This document shows positions 27,191-35,910 of a DNA stretch of 64,000 nt, one piece after another. A model generated the notes under the pieces. That model saw only the letters and a program-made list of their open reading frames with translations. It searched no databases and had not been told where the DNA came from. How positions within the stretch are numbered: position 1 is the stretch's first letter; each line of letters opens with the position of its first letter. The DNA comes from Streptomyces peucetius (lineage in GTDB: Bacteria > Actinomycetota > Actinomycetes > Streptomycetales > Streptomycetaceae). Where the stretch lies: positions 4,278,001-4,342,000 of the forward strand of contig NZ_CP107567.1 of assembly GCF_025854275.1 (NCBI RefSeq), written 5' to 3'. A program made the translations under genes and the position numbers.

Positions 27191-27949
27191 GTGGCGACGC
27201 AGGCATGGACGGGCATACGCGCCCGGGCGGCGGGCATGGCGGGGCTCACGGCGGCCGCACTCCTGGTCGGCGGGTGCGGCCCGCGGGACGACGGCGCGGC
27301 GGCGGCGCCTGCAGCGACGGCATCCCCGTCACCGTCCACTTCGACGTCTGCGTCCCCGTCCCCGGCCCCGACTGCGTCCGCTTCGTCCCCGGCCGCATCG
27401 CCGAAGGCCACCGCCGCGTCGGCGAAGCCCGCCGCACCCCGGACGCCCGCCGCGCCGCCCGTCACCACGCGGCCACCGAGGCCGACCACCGTGTCGATGT
27501 ACGCGTCGGCCACCGCCGGCCCCCTGAGCCTGGTGCGCGGCGGGGCGGCCCGGGAGTTCACGGTCACGGTGAACAACGGCAACACCCGCGCCTACAGTGC
27601 CCTGCGCGTCGTCTTCCAGATGGAGATGATGATCGGCGACGAGGGCGCCACCCCGCCGCAGAACGGCTTCACCCTGGAACGCCGCGACCCCGCCTCCGGC
27701 ACGTGGAAGACGGTCGAACTGCGCGTCGCCAACGATGTCCAGCCGCACTTCCTGTTCAGCGGCGGGACCCCGCTGGCCGAGGAAGCGGCCCGTACGGAGC
27801 GCTACCGCATCCGCGCCGGGAAGACCGGGCCGACCGGCTCCACGGCCCTGATGATCCGCCTCGTCGACACGACCGCGCCCGACGACGCGGCCTACGAGCG
27901 GGGCGTCCCGGCGGCCACGTCGCTGATGGTCACGGCCCGCCGCGACTGA
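27191..27949 (+). CDS. Secreted lipoprotein, uncharacterised
   Basis: 252 residues. The signal peptide ends in the lipobox LVGGC, so it is predicted to be lipid-anchored outside the membrane. A low-complexity Ser/Ala/Pro/Thr linker of about 75 residues leads to a C-terminal beta-rich domain (FTVTVNNGNTRAYSALRVVF) that looks like an Ig-like fold. The GTG start has GGGGGAG 9 bp upstream. It stands between the recR operon and lysC. Function not recognised. Confidence 0.85.
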   Translation: MATQAWTGIRARAAGMAGLTAAALLVGGCGPRDDGAAAAPAATASPSPSTSTSASPSPAPTASASSPAASPKATAASAKPAAPRTPAAPPVTTRPPRPTTVSMYASATAGPLSLVRGGAAREFTVTVNNGNTRAYSALRVVFQMEMMIGDEGATPPQNGFTLERRDPASGTWKTVELRVANDVQPHFLFSGGTPLAEEAARTERYRIRAGKTGPTGSTALMIRLVDTTAPDDAAYERGVPAATSLMVTARRD

Positions 27950-28164
27950 CCCCGGTCCGTGTGAGCCGGCCCACATCCTCGCGTACCCCGGTGACCCTTG
28001 GGCAGTAGCCAACCCGAACGGCCGCGGGCGCCCTCCGGGACGTCCGGATGATCACTGGGTGAGCGGGACATCTCACCATGTGACACAAAAGGGGCGATCC
28101 GCGGCTGCTCGATAAAATAAGCCGACCGCAGTAGTGACTGCAGAAGACCGAGCGAGGAGCGCAC

Positions 28165-29436
28165 GTGGGCCTTGTCGTGCAGAAGTACGGAGGCTCCTCC
28201 GTAGCCGATGCCGAAGGCATCAAGCGGGTCGCCAAGCGAATCGTCGATGCCAAGAAGGACGGCCACCAGGTGGTCGTCGTGGTGTCGGCGATGGGTGACA
28301 CGACGGACGAGCTGATCGATCTCGCCGAGCAGGTATCCCCGATCCCTGCCGGGCGTGAGTTCGACATGCTGCTGACCGCGGGAGAGCGGATCTCCATGGC
28401 CCTGCTGGCCATGGCGATCAAAAACCTGGGCCACGAGGCCCAGTCGTTCACCGGCAGCCAGGCAGGCGTCATCACCGACTCGGTCCACAACAAAGCGCGC
28501 ATCATCGATGTGACGCCGGGCCGGATCCGCACGGCGCTCGACGAGGGCAACATCGCCATCGTCGCCGGGTTCCAGGGTGTGTCCCAGGACAAGAAGGACA
28601 TCACCACCCTCGGGCGTGGCGGGTCCGACACCACGGCGGTGGCGCTGGCCGCCGCACTGGACGCCGAGGTCTGCGAGATCTACACCGACGTCGACGGCGT
28701 CTTCACCGCCGACCCGCGGGTCGTGAAGAAGGCCCGGAAGATCGACTGGATCTCCTCCGAGGACATGCTGGAGCTCGCCGCCTCCGGCTCCAAGGTGCTG
28801 CTCCACCGCTGTGTGGAGTACGCACGCCGATACAACATCCCGATCCACGTCCGCTCGTCCTTCTCGGGACTGCGCGGCACCTGGGTCAGCAACGAACCGC
28901 GAGGGGATCAGAAGGTGGAGCACGCCATCATCTCGGGAGTCGCCCACGACGTCTCCGAGGCCAAGGTCACGGTTGTCGGCGTTCCCGACAAGCCCGGTGA
29001 GGCAGCCGCCATCTTCCGCGCGATCGCCGACGCCGAGATCAACATCGACATGGTCGTGCAGAACGTCTCCGCGGCCACCACCGCCCTGACCGACATCTCC
29101 TTCACGCTGCCCAAGACGGACGGCGCCAAGGCGATGGCCGCTCTGGAGAAGCAGAAGTCCGCCATCGGCTTCGACTCGCTGCGCTACGACGACCAGATCG
29201 GCAAGATCTCCCTGGTCGGCGCCGGTATGAAGACCAACCCGGGCGTCACCGCCTCGTTCTTCGAGGCGCTGTCCGACGCGGGCGTGAACATCGAGCTGAT
29301 CTCGACCTCCGAGATCCGCATCTCGGTCGTCACCCGTGCCGACGACGTCAACGAGGCGGTGCGCGCCGTGCACAGCGCCTTCGGGCTCGACTCCGACTCC
29401 GACGAGGCTGTCGTCTACGGAGGCACCGGCCGATGA
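28165..29436 (+). CDS. lysC: Aspartate kinase
   Basis: The first enzyme of the aspartate pathway (Lys, Thr, Met, diaminopimelate), 423 residues. The kinase domain begins VQKYGGSSV and has [13 protein letters not shown]. Two ACT domains from about residue 265 ([12 protein letters not shown] and [11 protein letters not shown]) give feedback control by Lys plus Thr. In this family an internal start often yields a separate beta subunit; a GTG before EHAIISGVA would fit, but the sequence does not prove it. GTG start with GAGGAG upstream. TAAAAT at about 28,114 may be the promoter -10. It is followed 25 bp later by the dehydrogenase-like gene. Confidence 0.97.
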   Translation: MGLVVQKYGGSSVADAEGIKRVAKRIVDAKKDGHQVVVVVSAMGDTTDELIDLAEQVSPIPAGREFDMLLTAGERISMALLAMAIKNLGHEAQSFTGSQAGVITDSVHNKARIIDVTPGRIRTALDEGNIAIVAGFQGVSQDKKDITTLGRGGSDTTAVALAAALDAEVCEIYTDVDGVFTADPRVVKKARKIDWISSEDMLELAASGSKVLLHRCVEYARRYNIPIHVRSSFSGLRGTWVSNEPRGDQKVEHAIISGVAHDVSEAKVTVVGVPDKPGEAAAIFRAIADAEINIDMVVQNVSAATTALTDISFTLPKTDGAKAMAALEKQKSAIGFDSLRYDDQIGKISLVGAGMKTNPGVTASFFEALSDAGVNIELISTSEIRISVVTRADDVNEAVRAVHSAFGLDSDSDEAVVYGGTGR

Positions 29437-29461
29437 CCCGCCTGCACGGAGGCGTGCGGCG

Positions 29462-30514
29462 ATGACCCGCAAGCCGGCGCTCGCGGTCGTCGGAGCGACC
29501 GGAGCCGTCGGTGCGGTGATGCTCCAGATCCTGTCCCAGCACGAGGACGTCTGGGGCGAGATCAGACTCGCCGCCTCCCCGCGCTCGGCCGGCCGCAAGC
29601 TGGCCGTGCGCGGGGAGGAGTGCGAGGTTCTGCAGCTCGGCGAGGGCCTCTTCGACGGCATCGACGTGGCGATCTTCCTGGCGCCGGGCGAGGTGTCCGA
29701 GCGTTGGGCGCCCATGGCCGTCGCCAAGGGGGCCGTGGTCGTGGACGCGTCCCCGGCTTTCCGGATGGACGCCGAAGTCCCGCTGGTCGTCCCCGAGGTC
29801 AACCCCCATGCCGTGCGGGTGCGCCCGCGCGGCATCGTCGCGAGCCCGCACGACACGACGCTCGCCATGCTCCCGGCGGTCGGCGCGCTGCACGGTGAGT
29901 TCGGCCTGCAGGAACTGGTCGTCTCGTCGTACCAGGCAGTCAGCGGCGCGGGCCGTGAGGCCGTGGCCTCGCTGCGGGCGCAGCTGTCGATGGTCGCCGG
30001 TACGGAGCTGGGTGCCGGACCCGGAGACGTACGGCGTGCGGTGGGCGACGACCTGGGGCCGTTCCCGGCGCCGCTGGCGCTCAACGTGGTGCCCTGGGCG
30101 GGGACGGTCGCCGACGACGGCTGGTCCTCCGAGGAACTGGGGCTGCGGGCGGAGACCCGCAAGATCCTCGGCCTGCCGACTCTGAAGGTGACCGCGACCT
30201 GTGTACGGGTGCCGGTGCTGACGACCCATTCGCTGTCGGTGCACGCGCGCTTCGAGAAGGAGATCACCGTGGAGCGGGCGCACGAGGTCCTCGCGACCTC
30301 GCCCGGCGTCGTGCTCTACGACAACCCGGAGGCGGGGGACTTCCCCACACCCGCGGACGTGGTGGGAACCGACCCGACCTGGGTGGGTCGTGTGCGGCGT
30401 TCCCCGGACGACGCCTGCGGGCTCGAACTGTTCGTCTGCGGCGACAACCTCCGCAAGGGCGCGGCTCTCAACTCCGCGCAGATCGCCGAGGCGGTGGCCG
30501 CCGAATTCGTGTAA
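29462..30514 (+). CDS. Aspartate-semialdehyde dehydrogenase homologue lacking the catalytic cysteine
   Basis: 350 residues, full length for the family, with the N-terminal NADP site VGATGAVGAVML and the C-terminal dimer domain. In active enzymes the catalytic cysteine lies in a motif like ANPNCTT; here the same place reads ASPHDTT, with Asp at position 131. The downstream SYQAVSGAG, the TRKIL arginine and the THSLS histidine are present. It should therefore not form the normal thioester and is probably not a working dehydrogenase. The ATG has GGAGG upstream, and the gene is in an operon with lysC, the usual place of asd. A true asd may exist elsewhere. Confidence 0.88.
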   Translation: MTRKPALAVVGATGAVGAVMLQILSQHEDVWGEIRLAASPRSAGRKLAVRGEECEVLQLGEGLFDGIDVAIFLAPGEVSERWAPMAVAKGAVVVDASPAFRMDAEVPLVVPEVNPHAVRVRPRGIVASPHDTTLAMLPAVGALHGEFGLQELVVSSYQAVSGAGREAVASLRAQLSMVAGTELGAGPGDVRRAVGDDLGPFPAPLALNVVPWAGTVADDGWSSEELGLRAETRKILGLPTLKVTATCVRVPVLTTHSLSVHARFEKEITVERAHEVLATSPGVVLYDNPEAGDFPTPADVVGTDPTWVGRVRRSPDDACGLELFVCGDNLRKGAALNSAQIAEAVAAEFV

Positions 30515-31172
30515 GACCGTCCCCGTCGTGCCGGGTCCTGCGTGGCGGGCCTTCGTGCCTGGTTCTGCGGGGCGCGGCGTGGGGGCGCGGCGGCGTGGTG
30601 TGGGGGGGCGAGAACGGGGCGCGGCGGCGCGCGAACGGGGTGCGAACAGGGCGCGCGGACGGTGGCTCAGGGGCGGGCGGCGGTGGGACTGTCGGTGGCG
30701 TCTCGTAATCTCGTGGTCCCAGCAGTTAATACAACGTGATTCAGCCCCTGTTCTTTGTAGGATCTGTGAACGCCCTGTGGGGAGAACCATGGTCTGTACC
30801 ACTTGAACTGGGGCGTCGGCTTGTTCGAGTATGCGATTCCTCCTTGCTGCAACCGGTGGTCGGGCGGGAGCGTCTTTGCGGGCACCTCGGCACGGTGCCC
30901 CAAAAAACGGGGCATTGGGGAAGATCGGTGCGCATGCGGGTATTCGGTTCGCCGTCGAAAGCGGTGGCGTGCGCGTACAACCCTGGCGGGGGGCAGCGTG
31001 TCCAACAGGCGTGGCAGAGGTTCTCGACATCGCAAGGGTGGCCCCGGTCCGTGGCGCTTCGGTGCGCCCGCGCCGCAGGCCCCGCCCGGCCGGCGGCATG
31101 CCGGTGATCGCCCCCATGCCTGCTTCGCGCACCACGCGCATGCCGTCCCAGCGGCAGGGTTCTGACGACACC
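30515..31172. other. Long leader region of the ECF sigma gene
   Basis: 658 bp without a full gene. It contains the five-codon frame at 30,789 and a small hairpin (GCCCC-loop-GGGGC, about 30,897-30,913). Much of 30,720-30,850 is AT-richer than average. A promoter for the sigma gene is likely in this stretch. Confidence 0.5.
30789..30806 (+). other. Possible five-codon leader peptide
   Basis: ATG followed by four codons and TGA (Met-Val-Cys-Thr-Thr), preceded by GGGGAGAACC, the best ribosome site in this intergenic region. It lies 300-380 bp before the sigma factor gene. It may be a regulatory leader or chance. Confidence 0.3.
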
Positions 31173-31673
31173 ATGGCCACGGGCACCACCGTCGACCTGC
31201 TCACCGAGACCTACCGCGCCCACTACCGCTCGCTGCTGGGCCTTGCCGCGCTGCTCCTCGACGACACGGCGTCGTGCGAGGACGTGGTCCAGGAGGCGTT
31301 CATCCGGGTCCACTCGGCGCGGAATCGCGTGCGGGACCCGGAGAAGACCCTCGCCTACCTGCGGCAGACCGTGGTCAACCTCTCCCGTTCCGCGCTGCGC
31401 AGGCGCATCCTCGGCCTCAAGCTGCTCTCCAAGCCGATGCCGGACATGGCGAGCGCGGAGGAAGGCGCGTACGACCAGCTGGAGCGGGACGCGCTCATCA
31501 AGGCGATGCGGGGGCTGCAGCGGCGCCAGCGGGAGGTGCTGGTGCTGCGATACTTCGCAGACATGACGGAGGCTCAGGTGGCCGAGACCCTGGGGGTGTC
31601 CCTCGGCTCGGTCAAGGCGTACGGCTCGCGGGGCATTGCGGCGCTCCGCGTCGCCATGGAGGCCACGAAATGA
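31173..31673 (+). CDS. ECF (SigE-type) RNA polymerase sigma factor
   Basis: A 166-residue group IV sigma factor. Region 2 (LLTETYRAHYRSLLGLAALL, DDTASCEDVVQEAFIRVH) and region 4 (LQRRQREVLVLRYFADMTEAQVAETLGVSLGSVKAYGSRG) are both complete. The start is uncertain: ATG at 31,098 gives 25 more residues; neither has a good ribosome site. The stop overlaps the start of the membrane protein at 31,670 (ATGA), the arrangement of a sigma/anti-sigma pair. Confidence 0.92.
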   Translation: MATGTTVDLLTETYRAHYRSLLGLAALLLDDTASCEDVVQEAFIRVHSARNRVRDPEKTLAYLRQTVVNLSRSALRRRILGLKLLSKPMPDMASAEEGAYDQLERDALIKAMRGLQRRQREVLVLRYFADMTEAQVAETLGVSLGSVKAYGSRGIAALRVAMEATK

Positions 31674-32866
31674 GCAGCCGCGAACACGACTCCGAACATT
31701 TCGAGCGCTCAGGGCATTCCGAGCATTCCGAGAATTCAGGGCATTCCGAGTATTACGGGCCGGACGGGCCGTCCGACCAGCGGAGTGGGAACGAGACTGT
31801 GAACAACGGGCCGGCCGACGGGCCGATGGAGCTTCCGATCAGCGGCATCGGATCGGACGAGGACGCACTGCGACGCCTGCTGCACGGCGCCGTCCAGGAC
31901 ATCCAGCCCTCCGCCGACGCACTTGACCATCTGCGCCGGGCGGTCCCCGCACGACGGGCCCGCAAGCGGCAGGCCCTGGTCGGCATGGCAGCCGCGGCCC
32001 TGCTGATCGGCACCGCCGTCCCCGCCTTCGTCCACGTGGCGAACTCGGGAAGCGGCGACAGTGCCAACCCCGTCAATGCCGGACACGACCAGCAGGCGCA
32101 GGGCGGCACGGGCAACGACCCGGGCGTCACCGGTGGCGACAACGGCGTCAAGGGGCCCACTCAGGGCTCCGGGGACGCGGTCGTACCGGGCGCGAGCACC
32201 GGACCCGACCGGTCGGCGGACGTGCCGACCGGAGGATCGGACGGCGCTTCGGGAGCGGTCCAGACCCCTGAGACGCAGGCGGCCTGCGAGCCCGGGCAGC
32301 TGGTGGTCTCCACGGAGCTGGGCGCGCCGGAGGCCGACGGCAAGGCGTACGGAAGCTTCCGCATCACCAACGTCTCGGGCACCGACTGCTCTGCCGGGGG
32401 CTCCACCGTCGGCTTCCAGGCGCTGGGTGCCGCCGATCCGGCCCGGATCGGTGTGGCGCGCCACACCGCGGGTGACGGGGCGAGCGGCCTGCCCGACCCG
32501 ACGGCGACCGAGACCGACGTGGTCGTCGCGACCGCTGGCAAGGCGTACGAGGTGAAGTTCGCGTGGGTGCCGTCCGACACCTGCCCGACCGAGGGCTCCT
32601 CTCCCGCACCCTCTCCCTCCGGTGGTGAAACCTCGGGCGGCGCCACCGGGGCCGGCGGGAGCACCGGTGGTGCCGGTGGCCAGGGCGGCGCCGATACGTC
32701 CGAGGGGAGCGCCACCGAGCCCCAGCTGCTGCACGAGGGCGGTACGAAGGACGGCAGCGTGACGGTCACGTACGCGACGCTGGGCGGCACGGTCACCGGC
32801 CAGACGAACGTCCCCGACGCCTGCGCCGGCACGATCTACTACACGGGCGTGCTCGCGGGCCAGTGA
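31670..32866 (+). CDS. Membrane protein, probable regulator of the ECF sigma factor
   Basis: 398 residues. The cytoplasmic N-terminus contains a run of GHSEHSE-like His/Ser/Glu repeats (residues 10-30), then a helical segment (DEDALRRLLHGAVQDIQPS). One membrane helix follows (about residues 103-120), then a Gly/Ser/Asp-rich linker and an extracellular domain starting CEPGQLVVSTELGAPEA with paired cysteines, DUF4232-like. Coupled translation with the sigma gene suggests an anti-sigma or sensor role. A classical zinc-binding anti-sigma motif is absent. Confidence 0.82.
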   Translation: MSSREHDSEHFERSGHSEHSENSGHSEYYGPDGPSDQRSGNETVNNGPADGPMELPISGIGSDEDALRRLLHGAVQDIQPSADALDHLRRAVPARRARKRQALVGMAAAALLIGTAVPAFVHVANSGSGDSANPVNAGHDQQAQGGTGNDPGVTGGDNGVKGPTQGSGDAVVPGASTGPDRSADVPTGGSDGASGAVQTPETQAACEPGQLVVSTELGAPEADGKAYGSFRITNVSGTDCSAGGSTVGFQALGAADPARIGVARHTAGDGASGLPDPTATETDVVVATAGKAYEVKFAWVPSDTCPTEGSSPAPSPSGGETSGGATGAGGSTGGAGGQGGADTSEGSATEPQLLHEGGTKDGSVTVTYATLGGTVTGQTNVPDACAGTIYYTGVLAGQ

Positions 32867-32981
32867 CGCGACGCGCGCCGTCGAGGTGCGCCGCGGGCCC
32901 GGTGGGGCGACGCCGCGCCGGTGTCGCGACGCGGGGGCCGTCGAGGCGTGCCGGAGGTCGGGCAGCTCGGGAGCCTCGGGC

Positions 32982-33737
32982 TCAGGCGGTCTCGGGCTCG
33001 AGCCCCAGGGCGCGGTCCTTGGCCGCTTCCGCCTCCCGGCGGACCAGGCGGAACCACATGAAGAGCACGAAACCGGCGAAGACGAACCACTCGCCCGTGT
33101 AGCCGAGGTTCTGGAACGCCTTGAGGTCCAGGCCGCTGTTCTCCGGGGCCGCGGCCGGCACGGCCGTCAGGCCGCTGTCCGCCTTCGACAGCGTGACCCA
33201 AGCGTCGTAGACGTCGTCCGGAACCAGGTTCACCAGCGACGCCGCGCTGATCATGCCCAGCTGCCCGCTCGGCAGACCGCCCGCCGTGTGCACCCCGTCC
33301 GTACCCGTGGACTCGGATGCCTGCAGCGCTCCCGTGACCGTCACGTCACCGGCCGGGGCGGCCGGCGCCCGGCCGCCCTCGGGCATCCAGCCGCGGACCA
33401 CGGGCAGCACGCGCCCGCCGTCCGTCCGCAGCAGTGTCAGCACGTACGAGCCGCGCTTCCCGTCGAGTTCACGCTGCGGGACCACGAACTGCTCGCCGTA
33501 CCGGCCGGAAGCCGTCGCCAGCCGACCGGACGTCTCCTTGTCGACGGGCAGCAGCTCCTCGAGCGGTACCGCCTCCTGCTGCTCCTCACCCGGCTTGTGT
33601 TCCGCCTCACGGTGGGAGTCGACGCGGTCCTCGAACCTGCCCAACTGCCACGAACCCATGAAGACGCAGAACGGGATCGCCAGCAGGACGAAGACGTTGA
33701 TCCCCCACCAGCGGGGCGTCAGCAGGAATCGGTACAC
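32982..33737 (-). CDS. SURF1 family cytochrome oxidase assembly protein
   Basis: 251 residues with the SURF1 layout: an N-terminal membrane helix (WWGINVFVLLAIPFCVFMGSWQLGRF), an extracytoplasmic beta domain, and a C-terminal helix (EWFVFAGFVLFMWF). SURF1 helps insert haem a into cytochrome aa3 oxidase. GTG start. It is convergent with the ECF operon. Confidence 0.93.
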   Translation of the reverse strand: MYRFLLTPRWWGINVFVLLAIPFCVFMGSWQLGRFEDRVDSHREAEHKPGEEQQEAVPLEELLPVDKETSGRLATASGRYGEQFVVPQRELDGKRGSYVLTLLRTDGGRVLPVVRGWMPEGGRAPAAPAGDVTVTGALQASESTGTDGVHTAGGLPSGQLGMISAASLVNLVPDDVYDAWVTLSKADSGLTAVPAAAPENSGLDLKAFQNLGYTGEWFVFAGFVLFMWFRLVRREAEAAKDRALGLEPETA

Positions 33738-33917
33738 CCCTCCACGGTACGGAACGCGTCAGCCGTTCCGTGTGCCGGGGCAGCCCCGACGGCCGACAGC
33801 AGCCGCGGGGCGTACTCCGGGTGACAGCGGTGACACGGTCCTCCGGCGACAGCGGTGGTGCGGTCCTCGGGGCGGCAGTGGCGGCGCGTGCTCCGGCCGG
33901 GCAAGCGGCGCCGTCGC

Positions 33918-35750
33918 TCACGGCTGCACGGCGGCTCCCTTCAGACACCGGTCGGCGAAGTCGATCTCGAGGCGCACCTGCTTGATGCGTTCCTCCACCA
34001 CCAGGGAGCCGTGACCCGCGTCGTACCGGTACACCTCGTGGACCGCGCCGCGTGACGCGAGCCGGTCGACGTAGTTGTCGATCTGCCTTATCGGGCAGCG
34101 CGGGTCGTTGACTCCGGCCGAGATGTAGACGGGGGCCCGCACCGCGTCGACATACGTCAGGGGGGACGACGCCTCCCAGCGCTCCGGGACCTCCTCCGGG
34201 GTGCCGCCGAACAGCGTGCGGTCGAGTGCCTTCAGGTTCTCCATCTCGTCGTGGTACGCCGTGACGTAGTCGGCGACCGGTACGGCGGCGATGCCGACGG
34301 CCCAGTCGCGCGGCTGCGTGCCGAGGCCCAGCAGGGTCAGATAACCGCCCCAGGACCCGCCCGCCAGGACCAGCTTCGCCGGGTCGGCGAGCCCGGAGGA
34401 GACCGCCCACTCGCGGACGGCCGAGATGTCCTCCAGCTCGATCAGGCCGACACGGTGCTTGAGCGCGTCCGTCCACTCGCGGCCGTAGCCCGTCGAGCCC
34501 CGGTAGTTGACGCGGACGACCGCGTAACCATGGTCGAGCCAGGCCGCCGGGCCGGCGGCGAAGGCGTCGCTGTCGTGCCAGGTCGGGCCGCCGTGGATCT
34601 CGAAGACCGTCGGCAGCGGGCCGCCGGCGCCAGCGGGCTTCTGCACCAGGGCGTGGATACGGCCGCCGGGGCCCTCCACCCAGACGTCCTCGACCGGCAC
34701 AGAGGCGGGGGCCTTCAGGCCCGGAGGGTCGAGGACGACACCGCCGGCGGTGGACCGGACGCGGGGCGGCTGGGCCGCGGACGACCACAGGTACTCGACG
34801 CTGCCGTCCGGGCGGGCCGTCGCGCCGGAGACCGAACCGGCCGGTGTGTCGATCCGGGTCAGTGCGCGGGTCGCCAGGTCGTACCGCCACAGCTCGCCGC
34901 GTGCCTCGAAGCTGTGCGCGATCAGCAGTGCGGAGCCGTCCGGATACCACTCGGCGTTCACATCACCCGGCAGCTCGATGCCGAGGTCGCTCTCCTCGCC
35001 GGAGGCGACGTCCCAGATCATCGGCTCCCAGCGGCCGCGCCGCTGATGCCCGACGAGCAGGCGGGTGTCACCGGCGACCGGGGCGAAACCGAGGACCTCC
35101 AGGCCGAGCTCCACCGTGCCGCCCGCCGTGTCGTCCAGCTCGGCCACGGTCGTGCCGTCGAGACGGGTCACCCGCAGGGCGGAGTGCATGGCGTCCCCGT
35201 GCTCGGTGTGCTCGATCGCGAGCAGCGATCCGTCGTGCGAGAGGTCGCCCACCCCGGCCGACTCCCGGTGCCGGTAGATCTCGACGGGCGCCGCGCCCGC
35301 CCGTACGACATGGATCGTCGTGCCGTCCTCGTCGGTGGAGCGGCCGACGACGGCGGTGGTGCCGTCCCGGCCGATGGCGAGGCCGGCCGGATACGAGGGC
35401 TCGAGACCCGGCGCGGCGGGCACGTCGTCGCCGCCGTGGAACGACTGCCGTATCCAGATGCCGAACTCGTCGCCGTCGGTGTCCGAGAACCACCAGACGG
35501 CCTCGCCGTCGGGTGTGAGTATCCCGTCCGTCGTGCCGTTCGGACGGTCGGTGACCTGGCGCTGGGCGCCCGTCGCCCGGTCCCACGCGTACAGCTCGTA
35601 CGTCCCCGTCGCGTTCGACACGAAGAGGGAACGGTCCGGGGCGTCCTCCGCCCAGTCGGGCAGGGAGACCCGCGGCGCCCGGAAGCGCTTCTCCCAGTCG
35701 GGCATGTCGGCCGTGCCGGCCACGGTGTGTGCGTCGTTCATGCCCTCCAT
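33918..35750 (-). CDS. Prolyl oligopeptidase family (S9) serine peptidase
   Basis: 610 residues. An N-terminal beta-propeller with WD40-like repeats covers a C-terminal alpha/beta-hydrolase domain. The nucleophile lies in GGSWGG, the acid in GVNDPRCP and the histidine in GHGSLV; all are present. No signal peptide is seen, so it acts in the cytoplasm on short peptides or acyl-peptides. The start may be 35,750 or the internal ATG at 35,741 (MNDAHTV). Confidence 0.93.
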   Translation of the reverse strand: MEGMNDAHTVAGTADMPDWEKRFRAPRVSLPDWAEDAPDRSLFVSNATGTYELYAWDRATGAQRQVTDRPNGTTDGILTPDGEAVWWFSDTDGDEFGIWIRQSFHGGDDVPAAPGLEPSYPAGLAIGRDGTTAVVGRSTDEDGTTIHVVRAGAAPVEIYRHRESAGVGDLSHDGSLLAIEHTEHGDAMHSALRVTRLDGTTVAELDDTAGGTVELGLEVLGFAPVAGDTRLLVGHQRRGRWEPMIWDVASGEESDLGIELPGDVNAEWYPDGSALLIAHSFEARGELWRYDLATRALTRIDTPAGSVSGATARPDGSVEYLWSSAAQPPRVRSTAGGVVLDPPGLKAPASVPVEDVWVEGPGGRIHALVQKPAGAGGPLPTVFEIHGGPTWHDSDAFAAGPAAWLDHGYAVVRVNYRGSTGYGREWTDALKHRVGLIELEDISAVREWAVSSGLADPAKLVLAGGSWGGYLTLLGLGTQPRDWAVGIAAVPVADYVTAYHDEMENLKALDRTLFGGTPEEVPERWEASSPLTYVDAVRAPVYISAGVNDPRCPIRQIDNYVDRLASRGAVHEVYRYDAGHGSLVVEERIKQVRLEIDFADRCLKGAAVQP

Positions 35751-35910
35751 GAAAGCGGATCGCGCCCACATCCTCCGCAGCCTGTGGACAACTTACCCAC
35801 AGGCCCGCCCACGGGTCCGTTTCACCGTCCGTTCACTGTCCGCCCGCTGGTCCGCCCGCAGGCCCCCGGACCGCCCACGGGCCTGTCCGTAGCCTCCGTC
35901 CCGTTTGCCC

